Part shown: positions 1 through 10,869 of the stretch, one piece after another | How positions within the stretch are numbered: position 1 is the first letter of the stretch | Layout of the letters: each line of letters starts with the position of its first letter | NCBI GenBank assembly: GCA_019448385.1 | Contig: JAGTXO010000012.1 | Span: forward strand, 828,501-892,500 | Direction: 5' to 3' | Source of the DNA: Diacronema lutheri | Lineage: Eukaryota > Haptophyta > Pavlovophyceae > Pavlovales > Pavlovaceae | Length of the DNA stretch: 64,000 bases | The notes under the pieces: generated by a model | Told to the model about the DNA's origin: nothing | Databases searched by the model: none | What the model saw: the letters and a program-made list of their open reading frames with translations, nothing else | Position numbers and translations under genes: made by a program

Positions 1-3000
1 CACGTGGTCCGCGCGGTGGCACGCGCGGCCGTGGGTCAGGTCGTCGATGCGGAAGGCGCCAGGCGCGCCGGGCGGCGGCGGCAGCCCGGTGACGACGGCG
101 AGCAGCGCCGTGCGGTGCGCGCCGTCGGCGCCGAGCGCGTCGCGCAGCCGCTGGGCGACCGCGTCGCGCAGCGCGTGGAGCAACCAGACGCCGCGCGCGT
201 GCTTGGCGCTCAGCCGGCCGAGCGCCATCAGCTCGGGCGGCAGGAGCTTCAACGATGGCGGCCGCGCTGAGTGCGGCGGCTGCGCAGGGCCGCCCGCGCG
301 CTGCGGCTCGCCGCCATCGCTGCCGATGGCGGCGAGTCGCGCCAGGCTCGCGCCCACCGCGCGGTGGGCGCTCGGCAGGTCACGCGCGACGGCGGCATGC
401 TCGCGGCTGTGCGCGAGCGGCGTGGCGGCGGCGGCGGCGGGAGCCTCCGCCGCGTCGCGCGCGCCGCAGGGCGCGAGCACGCGTGGGCATGCCGTCGCGC
501 CGGGCGTGTGCGCGTGCGGCGGCATCAGCATGGCGGTCCCAACGGGCGGTGCGTCGCCGGTGAGCAGCGCGAGGAGCCACGCGACGCGCACCTGCGCGCT
601 CCCGCCGGCGCACGCCGCCTGCGCGTCGCCCTCGTCCTCCGCGCCGACCGCCCGCCAGCGCGGCAAACGGCTGGAGAAACGCTGCGACACGCTGAGCGAC
701 GCCATGCTGTGCGAGGGCGGGCACGGCAACCCAGCCTCGAGGCGCGCCGCGGCAAAGCCCCAGCGCGCGCGCTCGGCTTGCAAGTCGGCGACGAGCTCGC
801 GCAGCGCGCCCGCGCCACCGAGCGCGGCCGCCACGCTCGCGTCCGCCGCCAGCGCGCCGAGCGCGCCCGCCCACGTCTCCGCTGCGGCGACCGCGGCCAC
901 GCCGCGCGGCGTGCGCGTTGGTGGCGCCGGCGGCTGCGCGGGCGCCTTGCGCGCGCTGCACGCGCTCGGCCGCTCGCTCAGCACAGATGGCGCCGCGGGC
1001 AGATCCGCCGCCGCCGCATTCCCCGCCCAGCCGCTGACGCCCGGCTCGAGCGCGCGCGGCGCCGGCGGCGTGGGCGGCACAAAGCGTGCTCGCCGCTCGC
1101 GGCTCACGCGCCCGCTCGCCCAGAGCACGCGCACCATCTCCGTGTCGGCCGCGGCATCTGCGCCGCTCTCCGCACCGAGTAGCCGGCACTGCAGCTGGCA
1201 GCGGCCGTGCAGCAGCAGCACAGGCCGCCTACAGTGGTACCCAGTTACGATGGCGTATACCGGCGGATGCGCGGGCGCACCGCGCGCGCCGCACGTGCCG
1301 TCCTCCAACTGCGCGGCGTCGGCGCCCGCGGCGTCGAGCGCCTCCTCCCACTCCTCGCAGGCGCCCACCCGCTCCGCGTCCGCGCCCACGTCAAAGTTGT
1401 CGTCCGACCCCTCCCAGCCTTCGTCGCACGCGCCCGCCCCAGCGCGCGCGCGGCTTCCGCTCGCCGTCGCCGCGCCGTGCGCGCGCGGCGGCGGCGCGCT
1501 CGCGTCGCCCGCGCCAGCGGTGCGGGCGCGGCGATAGCTGCCGAGGTAGACGGCGAAGCGGCCGCCGTCCACCGCAGTGAGGCACGGCGTGCGCGCGCGC
1601 CGCATGCCTGGCAGCTCGCGCTCCGCCCACTGCACCTGGCGTGGTAGCGAAGTTGAGTGGAGCAGCGCGCACGCGGCGCGCAGGCCACACCCGCGCACGC
1701 CCGTGCCCGCCCACGCGCGGCGCGCGGCCGCGCACTCCGCCTCTACCGCGCCGTCGAGCGCACGCGCGGCCGGGCGCTCAAAGAGCCACGGCAGGGTGCG
1801 CGTCGCGTAGAGCGGTGCGCGCCCGTCCTCGTACAACGGACGCAGCGAGCTCTGCACGTGCCCGAGCGAGGTGGTCGCGCGTGCCATCCCTCCGCCGGCC
1901 GAGCTGCTGCCGGCGGCGCGCGGCTCGCGCGGCGCGGGCGACGGTGGCCGGCTGGAAGGAACAAGTCCGCCATCGTGCGGCTCGCCATCGTGCGGCTTGC
2001 CGGCCGCGCAGCGGAGATGCGCCGGTGGCAGCGCGCGCGCCTGCTCGCGAGCGATGGCGTGGCGCCAACCCGGGTGCCACTCCGGCGGCGCCGGCGGCAG
2101 CGACGCCAACGCGTCGGCCTGCGCGGGCGCAGGGCCTGCCGAGGCGGTGCCGTCAGCGTCGTCTGCCGCGGGCGCATGCGTGCCCGAGGCGCCGCCCGCC
2201 GGCGCGTCGGCGGGCAGAGCCGCGCCCGCCGCGCCTGCGAGCGCCGCCTCCGCCTCGAGCCGCATCCGCGTCCGGTACTCGGAGTAGGACCCATCTCCGG
2301 GCATCCACCCAAAGGGGCGGCCTCGGCCGTGCGCACAATTCTCTGCCTGCACCCACCACAGAGCGCTGCCCGGCGCGCTTGAGCCGAGCGGTGGCGGGTG
2401 CAGCTGCGGCGACGCGCGCGGCGGCGCCGCGCCGGCCGGCAGTGGCGCGGACGCGGGCAGCGGCACGAACGCGAGCGCCCGCTCTGCGCCGCCGCCGCGC
2501 GCGGGCAGCTGCGGCTGCGGCTGCAGCTGCGGCGGCGGCGTCAGCTCAAAAAGCATTCCACCGAGCAGCACACGAACAGTCGGCGGCGCGCCGCCGCCCG
2601 TCGCGGCCGGCGGGCCGCGCGCGCGCTTGCGCGCCTGCGCTTGCGCCTGCGCCAGCGCCTGCGCGTGAAGCGCCGCGCCACCGACGCCGCCGCCGCCGTC
2701 GGCGGCCGAGCGGCGCGCGGCCGCGGCCGCCGCGCGCGCGTCCGCCGCCGCCGCCGCCTCGGCTTGGGCGGCGCGCGCGCGCGCGTGGCGTCGGCGCTCG
2801 TCAGCGTCGCGCTGCTGCTGCGCGCGCTTCACCGCGCGCGCCTCCGCGCGCGCCAGCTCGTCGAGCCCGTACGCGCGCAGCCGGACGCTCGCCGAGTGGA
2901 CGGCGGTCGACGGCGCGTTGCGCTCGGCCGCGCCGTCGACGACGGCGAGGAAGTCGGCGCGGAAGGCGGCGACATCAACGTAAGCACCGGCGCCCAGCCG

Positions 3001-3276
3001 CTCGCGAAGCGTGCAAAAGTGCAGCGGCGGCGGCACGACCGCCGCGCGCGCCGCGAGCTGCGTCGGCGCGTACAGCTCGGGCCTCGCCGGGTCGAACGGC
3101 TCGTAGAGCCACGAGTGCTCGTCCCTGCGGACGAGCTTGGAGAGCACGGCGCTGAGCTCGTCGACGAGCGGCTTGGCGCGTGGCGCGTTGCGATACGCCA
3201 CCGGCTCGGGCACGAATGGCGCGGGCGCCCCGCGCTTGCGAAAAACGCGCTCCTGCGCTGCAGACGGGGCGGCCAT
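1..3276 (-). CDS. bromodomain-like protein, 3' end beyond the window
   Basis: The frame is open from ATG 3276 to the left edge with no stop (1092 codons, no intron needed), so the gene continues outside. Residues about 30-150 look like a divergent bromodomain: a WLYEPFDP stretch, then PPPLHFCTLRERLGAGAY, then FRADFLAVVDGAAERNAP, matching the family's PF-PVD, 'TI..RL..G.Y' and 'D...I..NA' positions. This predicts acetyl-lysine binding in chromatin. A long Arg/Ala/Pro-rich linker follows, then less biased blocks (a WWVQAENC and RPFGWMPGDGSYSEYRTRM segment near residue 310, and a FAVYLGSYRR segment) that I cannot assign. The YtoQ gene starts 51 bp away on the other strand. The bromodomain call is by eye; the rest of the protein is unknown. 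Confidence 0.6.
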   Translation of the reverse strand, partial: MAAPSAAQERVFRKRGAPAPFVPEPVAYRNAPRAKPLVDELSAVLSKLVRRDEHSWLYEPFDPARPELYAPTQLAARAAVVPPPLHFCTLRERLGAGAYVDVAAFRADFLAVVDGAAERNAPSTAVHSASVRLRAYGLDELARAEARAVKRAQQQRDADERRRHARARAAQAEAAAAADARAAAAAARRSAADGGGGVGGAALHAQALAQAQAQARKRARGPPAATGGGAPPTVRVLLGGMLFELTPPPQLQPQPQLPARGGGAERALAFVPLPASAPLPAGAAPPRASPQLHPPPLGSSAPGSALWWVQAENCAHGRGRPFGWMPGDGSYSEYRTRMRLEAEAALAGAAGAALPADAPAGGASGTHAPAADDADGTASAGPAPAQADALASLPPAPPEWHPGWRHAIAREQARALPPAHLRCAAGKPHDGEPHDGGLVPSSRPPSPAPREPRAAGSSSAGGGMARATTSLGHVQSSLRPLYEDGRAPLYATRTLPWLFERPAARALDGAVEAECAAARRAWAGTGVRGCGLRAACALLHSTSLPRQVQWAERELPGMRRARTPCLTAVDGGRFAVYLGSYRRARTAGAGDASAPPPRAHGAATASGSRARAGAGACDEGWEGSDDNFDVGADAERVGACEEWEEALDAAGADAAQLEDGTCGARGAPAHPPVYAIVTGYHCRRPVLLLHGRCQLQCRLLGAESGADAAADTEMVRVLWASGRVSRERRARFVPPTPPAPRALEPGVSGWAGNAAAADLPAAPSVLSERPSACSARKAPAQPPAPPTRTPRGVAAVAAAETWAGALGALAADASVAAALGGAGALRELVADLQAERARWGFAAARLEAGLPCPPSHSMASLSVSQRFSSRLPRWRAVGAEDEGDAQAACAGGSAQVRVAWLLALLTGDAPPVGTAMLMPPHAHTPGATACPRVLAPCGARDAAEAPAAAAATPLAHSREHAAVARDLPSAHRAVGASLARLAAIGSDGGEPQRAGGPAQPPHSARPPSLKLLPPELMALGRLSAKHARGVWLLHALRDAVAQRLRDALGADGAHRTALLAVVTGLPPPPGAPGAFRIDDLTHGRACHRADHV

Positions 3277-3327
3277 CGCCGACGAGCCTCCCACAGAGCC
3301 AGCACAGAGCGCCAAAAGCGCGACACC

Positions 3328-4076
3328 ATGCTCGCACTCGGCACGGCGGTGGGCGTGCGGCGCGGCGCGGGGCTGCTCGGACGCACCGGCGCGTCGCAGC
3401 TGCGCCCGCTCGCGACGGCCGCCGCAGGCATGCGCACGTGGCGCGTCTATCTGTCGGGCGAGATCCACACCGACTGGCGCGAGCAGCTGGCCGCCGGCGT
3501 GCACGCGCGCCAGCTGCCCATCGAGCTGACCGCGCCCAACCCGTCGCACGCCGACTCGGATGACTGCGCCGCCATCATCCTCGGCATGGAGGAGCGCCGG
3601 CCGAATTGGGACGCGATCGGCGCGCGAATGAACGCGATCCGCACGCGCACACTGCTCGCCGAAGCCGATGTCGTCGTCGTGCGCTTCGGCGACAAGTACC
3701 GGCAGGTCTGCCGCAGCGTCCCCGGCGCGCGCGCGCGGCCCCCCCCCGCGCGCGCGAGCAGTGCAATCGCGCCGCGCCCGGCCGACGCCCCCGCGCCCCG
3801 CGCGCCCGCGCCTCGCGCGCCCACGCTCAGTGGAACGCCGCGTACGAGGCCGGGATCGCAAGCGCGCTTGGCAAGCCGGTAATCACGCTTCATCCGCCCG
3901 AGCTCGGCCACATGCTCAAGGAGGTGGACGCGGGCGCGCTCGCGGTGTGCGAGGACGTGCAGCAGGTCGTGCAGACGCTGGACTACGCGATCACCGGCCG
4001 GCTGCCGCCGCCGCGCGACGGCCGCGCGTTCGTGCCGATCGCCGACCGGCTGGGCAAGGGCAACCCGACGCCGTGA
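3328..4076 (+). CDS. YtoQ-family protein with likely mitochondrial presequence
   Basis: Exons 3328-3705 and 3831-4076, intron 3706-3830 (CAG|GTCTGC ... CTCAG|TGG, phase 0), 207 aa. The core matches the bacterial YtoQ family: WRVYLSGEIHTDWREQL near residue 38, then a conserved block ending ADVVVVRFGDKYRQ, rejoined across the intron to WNAAYEAGIASALGKPVITL. The family is small, its biochemical role is unclear, and it resembles nucleoside 2-deoxyribosyltransferase-like folds. The first 34 residues are Arg/Ala-rich without acids, typical of a mitochondrial (or plastid) targeting peptide, so organelle import is inferred. ATG 3328 is chosen because it includes this presequence. Confidence 0.85.
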
Positions 4077-4196
4077 CGCGTCGCGCGCGTCGGTCGCGCG
4101 CATGGCGAGGATGGTTGCGCGTCAGGTTGTCACAGGCCGAGCCGACGCCCGCGCGTTCGCTGCTCGCCACTCCATGTCGCGCTGTCATAATTGGAA

Positions 4197-4213
4197 TTTA
4201 AGCGCTGCTTAAA
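4197..4213. promoter_or_regulatory. inverted repeat upstream of the symporter gene
   Basis: TTTAAGC and GCTTAAA arms are separated by GCT, about 100 bp before ATG 4313. This AT-rich palindrome stands out in a very GC-rich intergenic stretch, and AAGCGCT recurs a few bases on. It may be a promoter or factor-binding element; there is no direct evidence. Confidence 0.3.
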
Positions 4214-4312
4214 GCGCTCCTTACACGGAGTGATGAAAATGGTCCAAGACTGGGCGCTTCCGGGAACCTGGCCGACGCGAAGAGGCGTCACGACGGTTCA
4301 GTCCAGGCCCGA

Positions 4313-6498
4313 ATGGCACGCGCGCTCGCCTGCACGATCGTGGCGCTCTGCGCCGCGCGCGCGGTGGGGCAGTGCCTGTCCGACCCAAAGCTGGAGGCAT
4401 CTTTCCTCGCGATCAACGCGGCCAAATCGCTGCCCACGGCAGGCAGCTGCTGCCAAAAGGACGTGTGCGGCCTGCCGTGCGCGGCGCCGCCGCCCGTCCC
4501 GAAGGTCGGCTTCGTGATCGCCGTCGGCGTGGCGATCGCAATCTTCTGCCTGATCGGGTTTGCTTCGTACTTTTTCGTCGGCGGCAAGACCGAGAACTTC
4601 TTCGTCGCCGGCCGGTCGCTCCCGCTGCCCGTCATCGCGCTGACGCTCGCCGCGCAGTCGATCGACTCGAACGCGCTGCTCGGCAACGCGGACCTGTCGT
4701 ACAAGTTCCACTTTTGGGATGGCGCCGTGCTGCCAATTGGCCTGGGCCTCTCGCTCATCATTAACGGCGTCTTTCTCGCGCGCTTCATCCACCGCGAGAA
4801 TGTGCTGACGCTGCCCGAGATCTACGCGCGCTATTACGGCCCGGTCGTCGAGGTCTGCGTCTCTTTCGTGTGCTGCGCGTCCTTTATCTCGCTGCTCGCG
4901 GGCAACCTGGTCGGCATGGCGGCGGTGCTCGGCTACCTCGGCGGCATCGATCAGACCACCGCCGTCTTCGTCTCGGGCACCGTGCTCTTCGTGTACACAG
5001 TCTCGGGCGGCCTATTCTCCGTCGCGTTCACGGACGTCGTGCAGTCGACGATTGGCATCATCGGCGCGCTTGTCACGGCCTTTTGGTTCATCCAAAACGC
5101 GCCGGCGGCGCCGCCGCCAAGCATCGGCTTTCCCGGCTACGTCTACCCCGACGAGGCCACGTGCAAGCTCTACGAGGGCGTGCCGTGCTCGGCGGACGCC
5201 GACCTGTGCTGCTATAACGCGGCCCGGTGGTGCCCTGACCACCGCAACAACTGCGTCGCGGACAACGGCGCGTACCCAATCGGCGACCTGCCGATCTTCT
5301 ACACGCAGATGGGCGAGCCCTCGGCAATGGCGCCCTTCCCCAACGCCATCTTCTTCAACTGGGCGACCATCTTCATCCTCGGCTTTGGCAACCTGAGCGC
5401 GCTCGACTTCCAGGCGCGCTGCATGGCCTCAAAGACGGAGCTCGTCGCGACGCTTGGCTGCCTCTTCGCCGGCGTGATCACGTTCATCACCGGCATCCCA
5501 TTCTCCTACCTCGGCGCAGTCACGCGCTTCTACTACGGCCCGGACTCGATCTACGCCTCATTTGAGGCGGACACGTGCAGCCGCGCGCTCGGCCTGCCCA
5601 CGTGCGGCCTGTGGAACCCGGGTGCGCGCGCGGGCGAGCGGCGAGGCGCGTGGCGGCGCGGGACGCGTGGCGCGCGAGCAGCCCGGCCGCATCGCCCATT
5701 CTCGCGCCCCGCCCGGCGTACCCCTCGCCCTCCGCCGCCCCGCGGCCCCGCGTAGATGCCAACGCCTTCCTCCACCTGATGACCAACCAGGCGCCCACCT
5801 TCATCGGCGGCTGGGCGCTCATCACGATCGTCGCCGCGTCCATGTCAACGTCGGATGGCGCGATCCTTGCCCTCTCAACGGTGCTCTCGCACAACGTGGC
5901 GCGCAAGCTGCCGATCGGCATTTCCGAGAAGAACCTGCTGTGGGTCGCGCGCGTTGCCGCGCTGCCCGTGACGGCCGCCGCGTGCCTCGTCGCATCCTTC
6001 ACCTTCCAGACGGGCTACCTGCTCGTCGTCGCGTTCGACATCATGCTCGCGGGGACGATCGTGCCGCTCTTCGCCGCCTTCTACACAAAGTCGCCCTCGC
6101 CCCTCGGCGCGCTCTGCTGCGTGATTGGTGGCTCGGGCCTGCGCGTGCTGCTCGAGTTTGCGCTGCCAAAGGACGGCTTCCTCATCTTGCCGTGGCCGGG
6201 CGACGAGTTCCTTGACTACGGCGCGGCCTCGTCCGACCTGTACCCGGCCTTCTTCGACGTTGCCGACGATCTCAAATGGGACCCCGGCTCGTGCAAGCAG
6301 TCGCGCCTCGAGGACTACACGGGCGTCGACTCGCTGGCCGCGCCCCTCTTCGGCCTCCTCTTGTACACGCTCGTCGCACTCGCCGAGAAGGCCAAGGGCG
6401 GGCCGCTCATCACCTCGTGGTTCCTCACGCCCACGCCTGCGCCCGCGCCCAAGGACGAGAGCCTCTCTACCGAAACGAACGAGAAGTTCTCCTCCTAG
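4313..6498 (+). CDS. sodium:solute symporter (SSS family)
   Basis: Exons 4313-5621 and 5756-6498, intron 5622-5755 (phase 1, GTGCGC...GTAG), 683 aa. The N-terminus carries a cleavable-looking signal (ending near AVGQ) and a short Cys-rich luminal segment before TM1. Family signatures are clear: FFVAGRSLPLPVIALTLAAQ after TM1, and the SSS motif GGLFSVAFTDVVQSTIGIIG. About 12-13 hydrophobic helices follow, with a Cys-rich extracellular loop at about residues 265-345. The protein should carry a small solute into the cell with Na+; the substrate cannot be read from sequence. The C-terminal tail is polar and ends ETNEKFSS. Exon 2 restores the family's second half exactly, which supports the intron. 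Confidence 0.9.
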
Positions 6499-6640
6499 AC
6501 GAGCTGGGGATTCTCCCGCGTGCACGATGCGCAAGCCGCGTCGCAATGTGACACCCTCTCGTCAGCATCAGGCGTCACCCACACCGCTGGGCTTTAAACC
6601 GTTGCAGTTTCGCACCACTGGGCGCCAGGCGTCACGGGCG

Positions 6641-9266
6641 TCAGGCGCTCTCATCGTCGAGCAGCTCGGCGCGCACAATCTCGATCACCATCCGCCGGCT
6701 GTGCGCGCGCACGCCGGGCGGCCACGCGCGCAGAAGCGAGCAGACGGCCGCGCGTAAGCCTCGCGCGCAGGCCTCGGCGCGTGGCTCGGCGCGGGCGCGC
6801 GGCGCGCGGCGCGGTGGCGCGCCGACCGGATGTGCGGCATGTCCGCGCACGTGAAGTTGATCGCGACGTTGCGCACGACGGTCGAGGCGAACTGGCACAT
6901 GAAGACGCCGCAGTCGGAGCCGTTGTTCTGCATCGGGATCTGCGCGCTACTCCACGAGACCGCCTCCCAGCCGCTCAGGTCGATCGCGCTCCCCTTCTTG
7001 GCCATGTGCTCGTCGCGCACGTACCGCCTGCACACCGCCGGCGCGCGGCGCGCAGCGCGTCGGGCGACACGGCGCGCGCTCGCCCGGTGCGTGCGCCGGC
7101 CAGCTGCGCGCGCGCGCGCGCACCGCAGGTGCTCCAGCACGTCGTCGCCCGTCCCGCCAAGTGAGTCGAAGAACTCGAAGCGCTTGCTCCTCATATTAAT
7201 CACGGCGAGTACCCAGTGCGTCTGCCGCTCATTGACCGGCACGATCACCGCGTCGAGGGCGAAGAGGTCGACGTTCTTGGTCCACCGCCGCACCGCGCTG
7301 TAGTCGTACCCGCGCCCGAGCAGCTTGTTGAGGAAAAAGGTCTGGAAGACGTGCGCGCGCAGCGGCGCGGTCGGCAGCCGCACGCTGGTGCCGTCGCGCT
7401 GCGCGCGCGCGAGGACGAGCTTGAGGTACAAGTTGATCACCTCGTCGTTGAGCCAGGCGGCGGGGCGCAGCGTCCACAGATCCTTGCGCATCACGCTCTG
7501 CTTCTCGAAGTTGACCACCTGCTCGTGCGGCGAGCCGTGAGCTCGGAGCAGCTCGTCAACGCGATCATTTTCGGCGGGGCTGAGCGGCACGAGGGCCGTC
7601 ATCCGCGTGCCCGCCGGGTGGCGTGCGGGCATCGCCGCGGCCGCCGCGGCGAGCGCAGCGGCCGCCGCGCGCTCGCGCGCCTCGGCGCGCGGCGCGAGCG
7701 ACGCGCTGAGCCGCTCGGCCGCGCGCGCGAGCAGCTCGAGCGCGCGCTCGGCCGCGCGACACGCGTCGCCGATCCGCGTGTGCACGGCCGACGCGCGCGC
7801 GGCGAGGGCGGGAAGCTTGAGCAGCGCGATCTCCTCCGCGTCGCTGCCGGCCGCCCACGCAAGCGCGCACACGCGCTCGCTCAGCTGCGCGAGGCCATCG
7901 CGCGCGCGCTCGGCGGCGAGGCGCGTGCCCGGCAGCGCGGCCTGCGCGCCGCGCGCGTCCGCGATGGCCTCGTTCCCCCGCTCGACGCGCGCAGCGGCGG
8001 CGGCGAAGGCGTCGACGGGCGCGAGCGGTGGGTGGTGCTCGGCTGGTGTGTCGGCCTCGTCGTCGCCGAGCCGCGCGTCGAGTGCGTCCAACCGCTCGCA
8101 GAGCGCGCGCGCCGCCCCCTCCGCGTCCGCCGCGTCCGCCGCGAGCGGCTGCACGTCGGCCTCCGCGCGCTCGAGCGCAGAGTCGCGTTCTGCGAGTATC
8201 ACGCCGAGCGCGAGCACGTCAGCGGTCAGCTTGATGCGCGCGTCGACGCGCGCCGCGCGCGCGTCCTCAGCCCGCGCGCGCTCCGCTGACAGCCGGCCGA
8301 GCAGCGAGCGCTGTGCCGTTGCCGCCTCCTCTCGCACGCAGAGGGCGACCAACTCGCGGAAGGGGAGGGACGTAGGCGGGCGGCCGCACAGCGAAGGGCG
8401 CCATGCAGGCGCAGGCGCGTCGGCGGGCGCAGGCGGCGGCGCGGGCTGCTGCCACGCTCGCCCGGCGCGAGCGACCGCCTCCGACGCCGCCGCGCCGCCG
8501 AGCGAACGCGGCGCCACGCCGCTGGGCGGCGGAGAGGGCAGGCGAGTTGGCATCGCCAGCGCATGGTACAGCGCGAAGGGGCGCGTCGGCGCGCGCGCGG
8601 CGGCACCGTCAAAGGCCGCGTCGAGCCGGCGCGCGGGCGAGCCGCTCGGCGCGGCACGCGCGCCGTCGCCATCGCGCGCCACTCCGCCAACGAGCGGCGA
8701 GCTGCTCTGCGCGGGGGCGTCCGATAAGCCGGAGCCCGTCGTGCGGCCCTGCGCGCGCGCGGAATAGGCGGGCGCGAAGGGCTGGCGGCCGGCCGCGTGC
8801 GCAAAGCGCGCGCTGTCCTCGCTCATGCGAACCAAACCGAGAGCGCTGGGCGTCCGCGCGCGCGCCGAGAGCCCGCCCGCGCCGCTCGCCGGCGGCGTCG
8901 CGATCGCGACGCGTGCTCGCGGCTCGGTCGCGCGCGGCGCGGGCGGCACGCGCGGCGCGCCGTTCATGTGCGCAAGCGGGAGCCGAGCGCGATGATCGGT
9001 CATGGGCAGCGCGCGCGGCCTGCGACGCGCGCACACGCGCGCGGTCGCAACGCGGCGCGCGCCTCAGCCTTGGGGCTCACGTGCGACCTGTCGGTCGCGC
9101 GCGCGCGCGCTCGCCGCGCGCACTCGGCGGTGCTCGCGCGCTTGGCCGGCGCGGGCTGGCTCGAGCTGGCACCCTCGAGCGGCCGCTTGGCGCCCCGTCC
9201 CGGCCGGAGAAAGTCGCGCAGCCCCGAGACGTCCGGTAGGTTGATGCGCAGCAACCCGGCGAGCAT
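6641..9266 (-). CDS. SENP/Ulp1-type SUMO protease
   Basis: Four exons on the minus strand: 9266-9124, 9019-7124, 7027-6827 and 6698-6641; introns of 104, 96 and 128 nt, all phase 2; 765 aa. The C-terminal ~200 residues are a C48 peptidase: the His is in RQTHWVLAVIN, the Asp in FEFFDSLGG, and the Gln and Cys in PMQNNGSDCGVFMC. The last splice rebuilds ADMPHIRRRMVIEIVRAELL, the family's C-terminal helix. It should mature or remove SUMO, probably in the nucleus, since short basic motifs occur near residues 30-45. The N-terminal ~450 residues are low-complexity and Ala/Arg-rich with some coiled coil. If exon 1 is not used, ATG 9003 is the alternative start. Antisense URI1 starts only 20 bp away. 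Confidence 0.88.
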
Positions 9267-9286
9267 GCCGCCCGGCGACGCCCGCG

Positions 9287-10203
9287 ATGGCCGGCGATGG
9301 CGGCGACGAAATGCGCGCCGTCGCGGCGATCGAGCTGGCAGGGATGCGCCGGCTGGCCGATGAGTTGAGCCACGTGTGCGCGGCGCGCGCGCGCGCGCGA
9401 CACTCGTGCCGCGCACGAAATGTGCCGCGCCCGCTCACCTCGCCGCGCTCCGCGCGCGCGCGGCGCAGGCGGTAGAGGAGCAAGCGAAGGACGTGTCGCG
9501 GCTGCGCCGGCTGCGCGCCGAGTACGAGCAGCTGCAGGCGACGCTACGCGACCTGCCCGCCAAGGTGGAGCACGAGGTGATGGTGCCACTCTGCAACGGC
9601 GCCTTCATGCCCGGCAGACTGCGGCACACCAATGAGATCCTCGTGCTGCTCGGCGACAACGTCTTTGCCGAGCGCTCGGCGAGCCAGGCTGCCGAGATGG
9701 CTGCTCGGCGCGCCGGCCGCGCTGCCGAGCAGCTGGGTGCCGCCGAGCGTGAGCTTGCGCTGCTCGAGCGCAAGCATGAGCGCGCGCTCCACGTGCAGCG
9801 CGCCGCCGAGGAGCAGGCGAGCGAGGAGCTGGTAGACATCCGCGAGCCGTACGAGGACTCGGACGAGGAGTCGGGCGAGCGGGCGGACGTGCAGGACGCG
9901 CAGCCACGCGCTGGGCACGTTGATTCAGCGCAGCCGGCCGTGCCGACGTGTGTCTACCCCGCCGTGGAGGCCGCCGCGAACGTTGAGCGCTCCGGCTCGA
10001 CCCCCGCCGCGCCGGCGAGGGGCGCAGACGCAGGCGCAGGCGGCGGCGGCTGCGGCGGCGGCGGCGGCGGTGACGGCGGCGGCGGCGCCGCGCCGCCACC
10101 GCCGCAACGCGCATCGCCATCGGCAGCTGTGGACGCGGCCGATGCGAGGCCCCTCTCCAAATTTAAGGCCGAGCGGATGCGCGCGCGTTCGGCCAGAAGC
10201 TGA
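9287..10203 (+). CDS. URI1: URI1-like unconventional prefoldin (RPB5 interactor)
   Basis: Exons 9287-9373 and 9469-10203, intron 9374-9468 (phase 0, GTGTGC...GCGCAG), 273 aa. The prefoldin-alpha-like region spans residues 1-150: two coiled-coil helices flank the conserved hairpin core VMVPLCNGAFMPGRLRHTNE and VLLGDNVFAERSASQA, which is diagnostic of URI rather than canonical prefoldin. URI acts in the R2TP/prefoldin-like chaperone complex and in RNA polymerase assembly. An acidic segment follows, then a Gly/Ala-rich linker, then a short C-terminal LSKFKAERM motif also found at the end of URI proteins. It shares a 20-bp inter-ATG region with the SENP gene. Confidence 0.88.
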
Positions 10204-10318
10204 CGTGTGATGCCTGCCGCGGCAAGGTGCTGCGCGCGTCAAGCTGTCCCCCGCACGTGAAGAGGCACTTTGCAGTTGTGCACGCTGACGGTGCCGGTGG
10301 TCATGCCTCTTCCAGAGT

Positions 10319-10339
10319 CCCCCCCCCCCCCCCCCCCCC
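10319..10339. repeat. 21-nt poly-C tract in a convergent junction
   Basis: An uninterrupted run of 21 C lies between the URI1 stop (10203) and the EAPP stop (10357). It would be a G run in the EAPP transcript. Similar runs occur at 17322-17339 and 51840-51870, also between convergent genes. Confidence 0.95.
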
Positions 10340-10356
10340 TCCGCCTCCTTCCCCTT

Positions 10357-10857
10357 TCAGGCCTCGCTCGGGAGGACGTGGGTGAAGTGGAAGGCGCGCT
10401 CGTCGCCACCCGCGTCTTGGAAGCCAACGTCCGTGCCGCACAACTCGCACGAGACTCGGAAGTGCGCGCCCGCATGGGCAGCTACGTTTCCGCCCGTCGC
10501 GCGCGGGTCAGCGCTCGGGAGCAGCCGGTCGGTGTGCACGACAACGTTTTCCGCAAGCAGCGCGCGGTACCGGTGCCGCTGTCTCGCATGCCGCTGGCTG
10601 CCAAACGAGCAGATAGTCGTGAAGCATCCCGGGCAGGAGAGGATCGCGTCCGTAGTGATGCGCATCACCTGCTCGATGGTGACGCCCATGGCCGACGCGC
10701 GTTGCTGCGTGAGCAGCGCGAGGTCGGCCTCATCACCGCCAGGATCGTAATGGTCTTCATGTTCGTCCTCGCCGACGACGCCGCCGTCGTCGTCGTCGTC
10801 CGACTCGGAGCCGCTGCCGTCCAACAGCCCCGTCGCCGCCGGCGCCGCTGGCGCCAT
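10357..10857 (-). CDS. EAPP: EAPP-like protein (E2F-associated phosphoprotein family)
   Basis: Single exon, 166 aa, starting at ATG 10857. The N-terminus is acidic (a D5 run near residue 22), as in EAPP. The conserved C-terminal part has paired cysteines in SCPGCFTTIC and RVSCELCGTDVG, likely a zinc site, around an RHRYRALLAENVVV strand. Metazoan EAPP is a nuclear phosphoprotein linked to E2F transcription and snRNP-associated factors; in algae the function is untested. Its ATG is 12 bp from the ATG of the methyltransferase on the other strand, so the two must share a promoter and probably overlap in their 5' UTRs. Confidence 0.85.
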   Translation of the reverse strand: MAPAAPAATGLLDGSGSESDDDDDGGVVGEDEHEDHYDPGGDEADLALLTQQRASAMGVTIEQVMRITTDAILSCPGCFTTICSFGSQRHARQRHRYRALLAENVVVHTDRLLPSADPRATGGNVAAHAGAHFRVSCELCGTDVGFQDAGGDERAFHFTHVLPSEA

Positions 10858-10869
10858 TCCCGCCACACG

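Noticed and set aside
47-1537. Long plus-strand open frame of about 500 codons
   Set aside because: It is Ala/Arg/Ser shadow sequence of the bromodomain-like gene on the minus strand; GC-rich DNA keeps most frames open.
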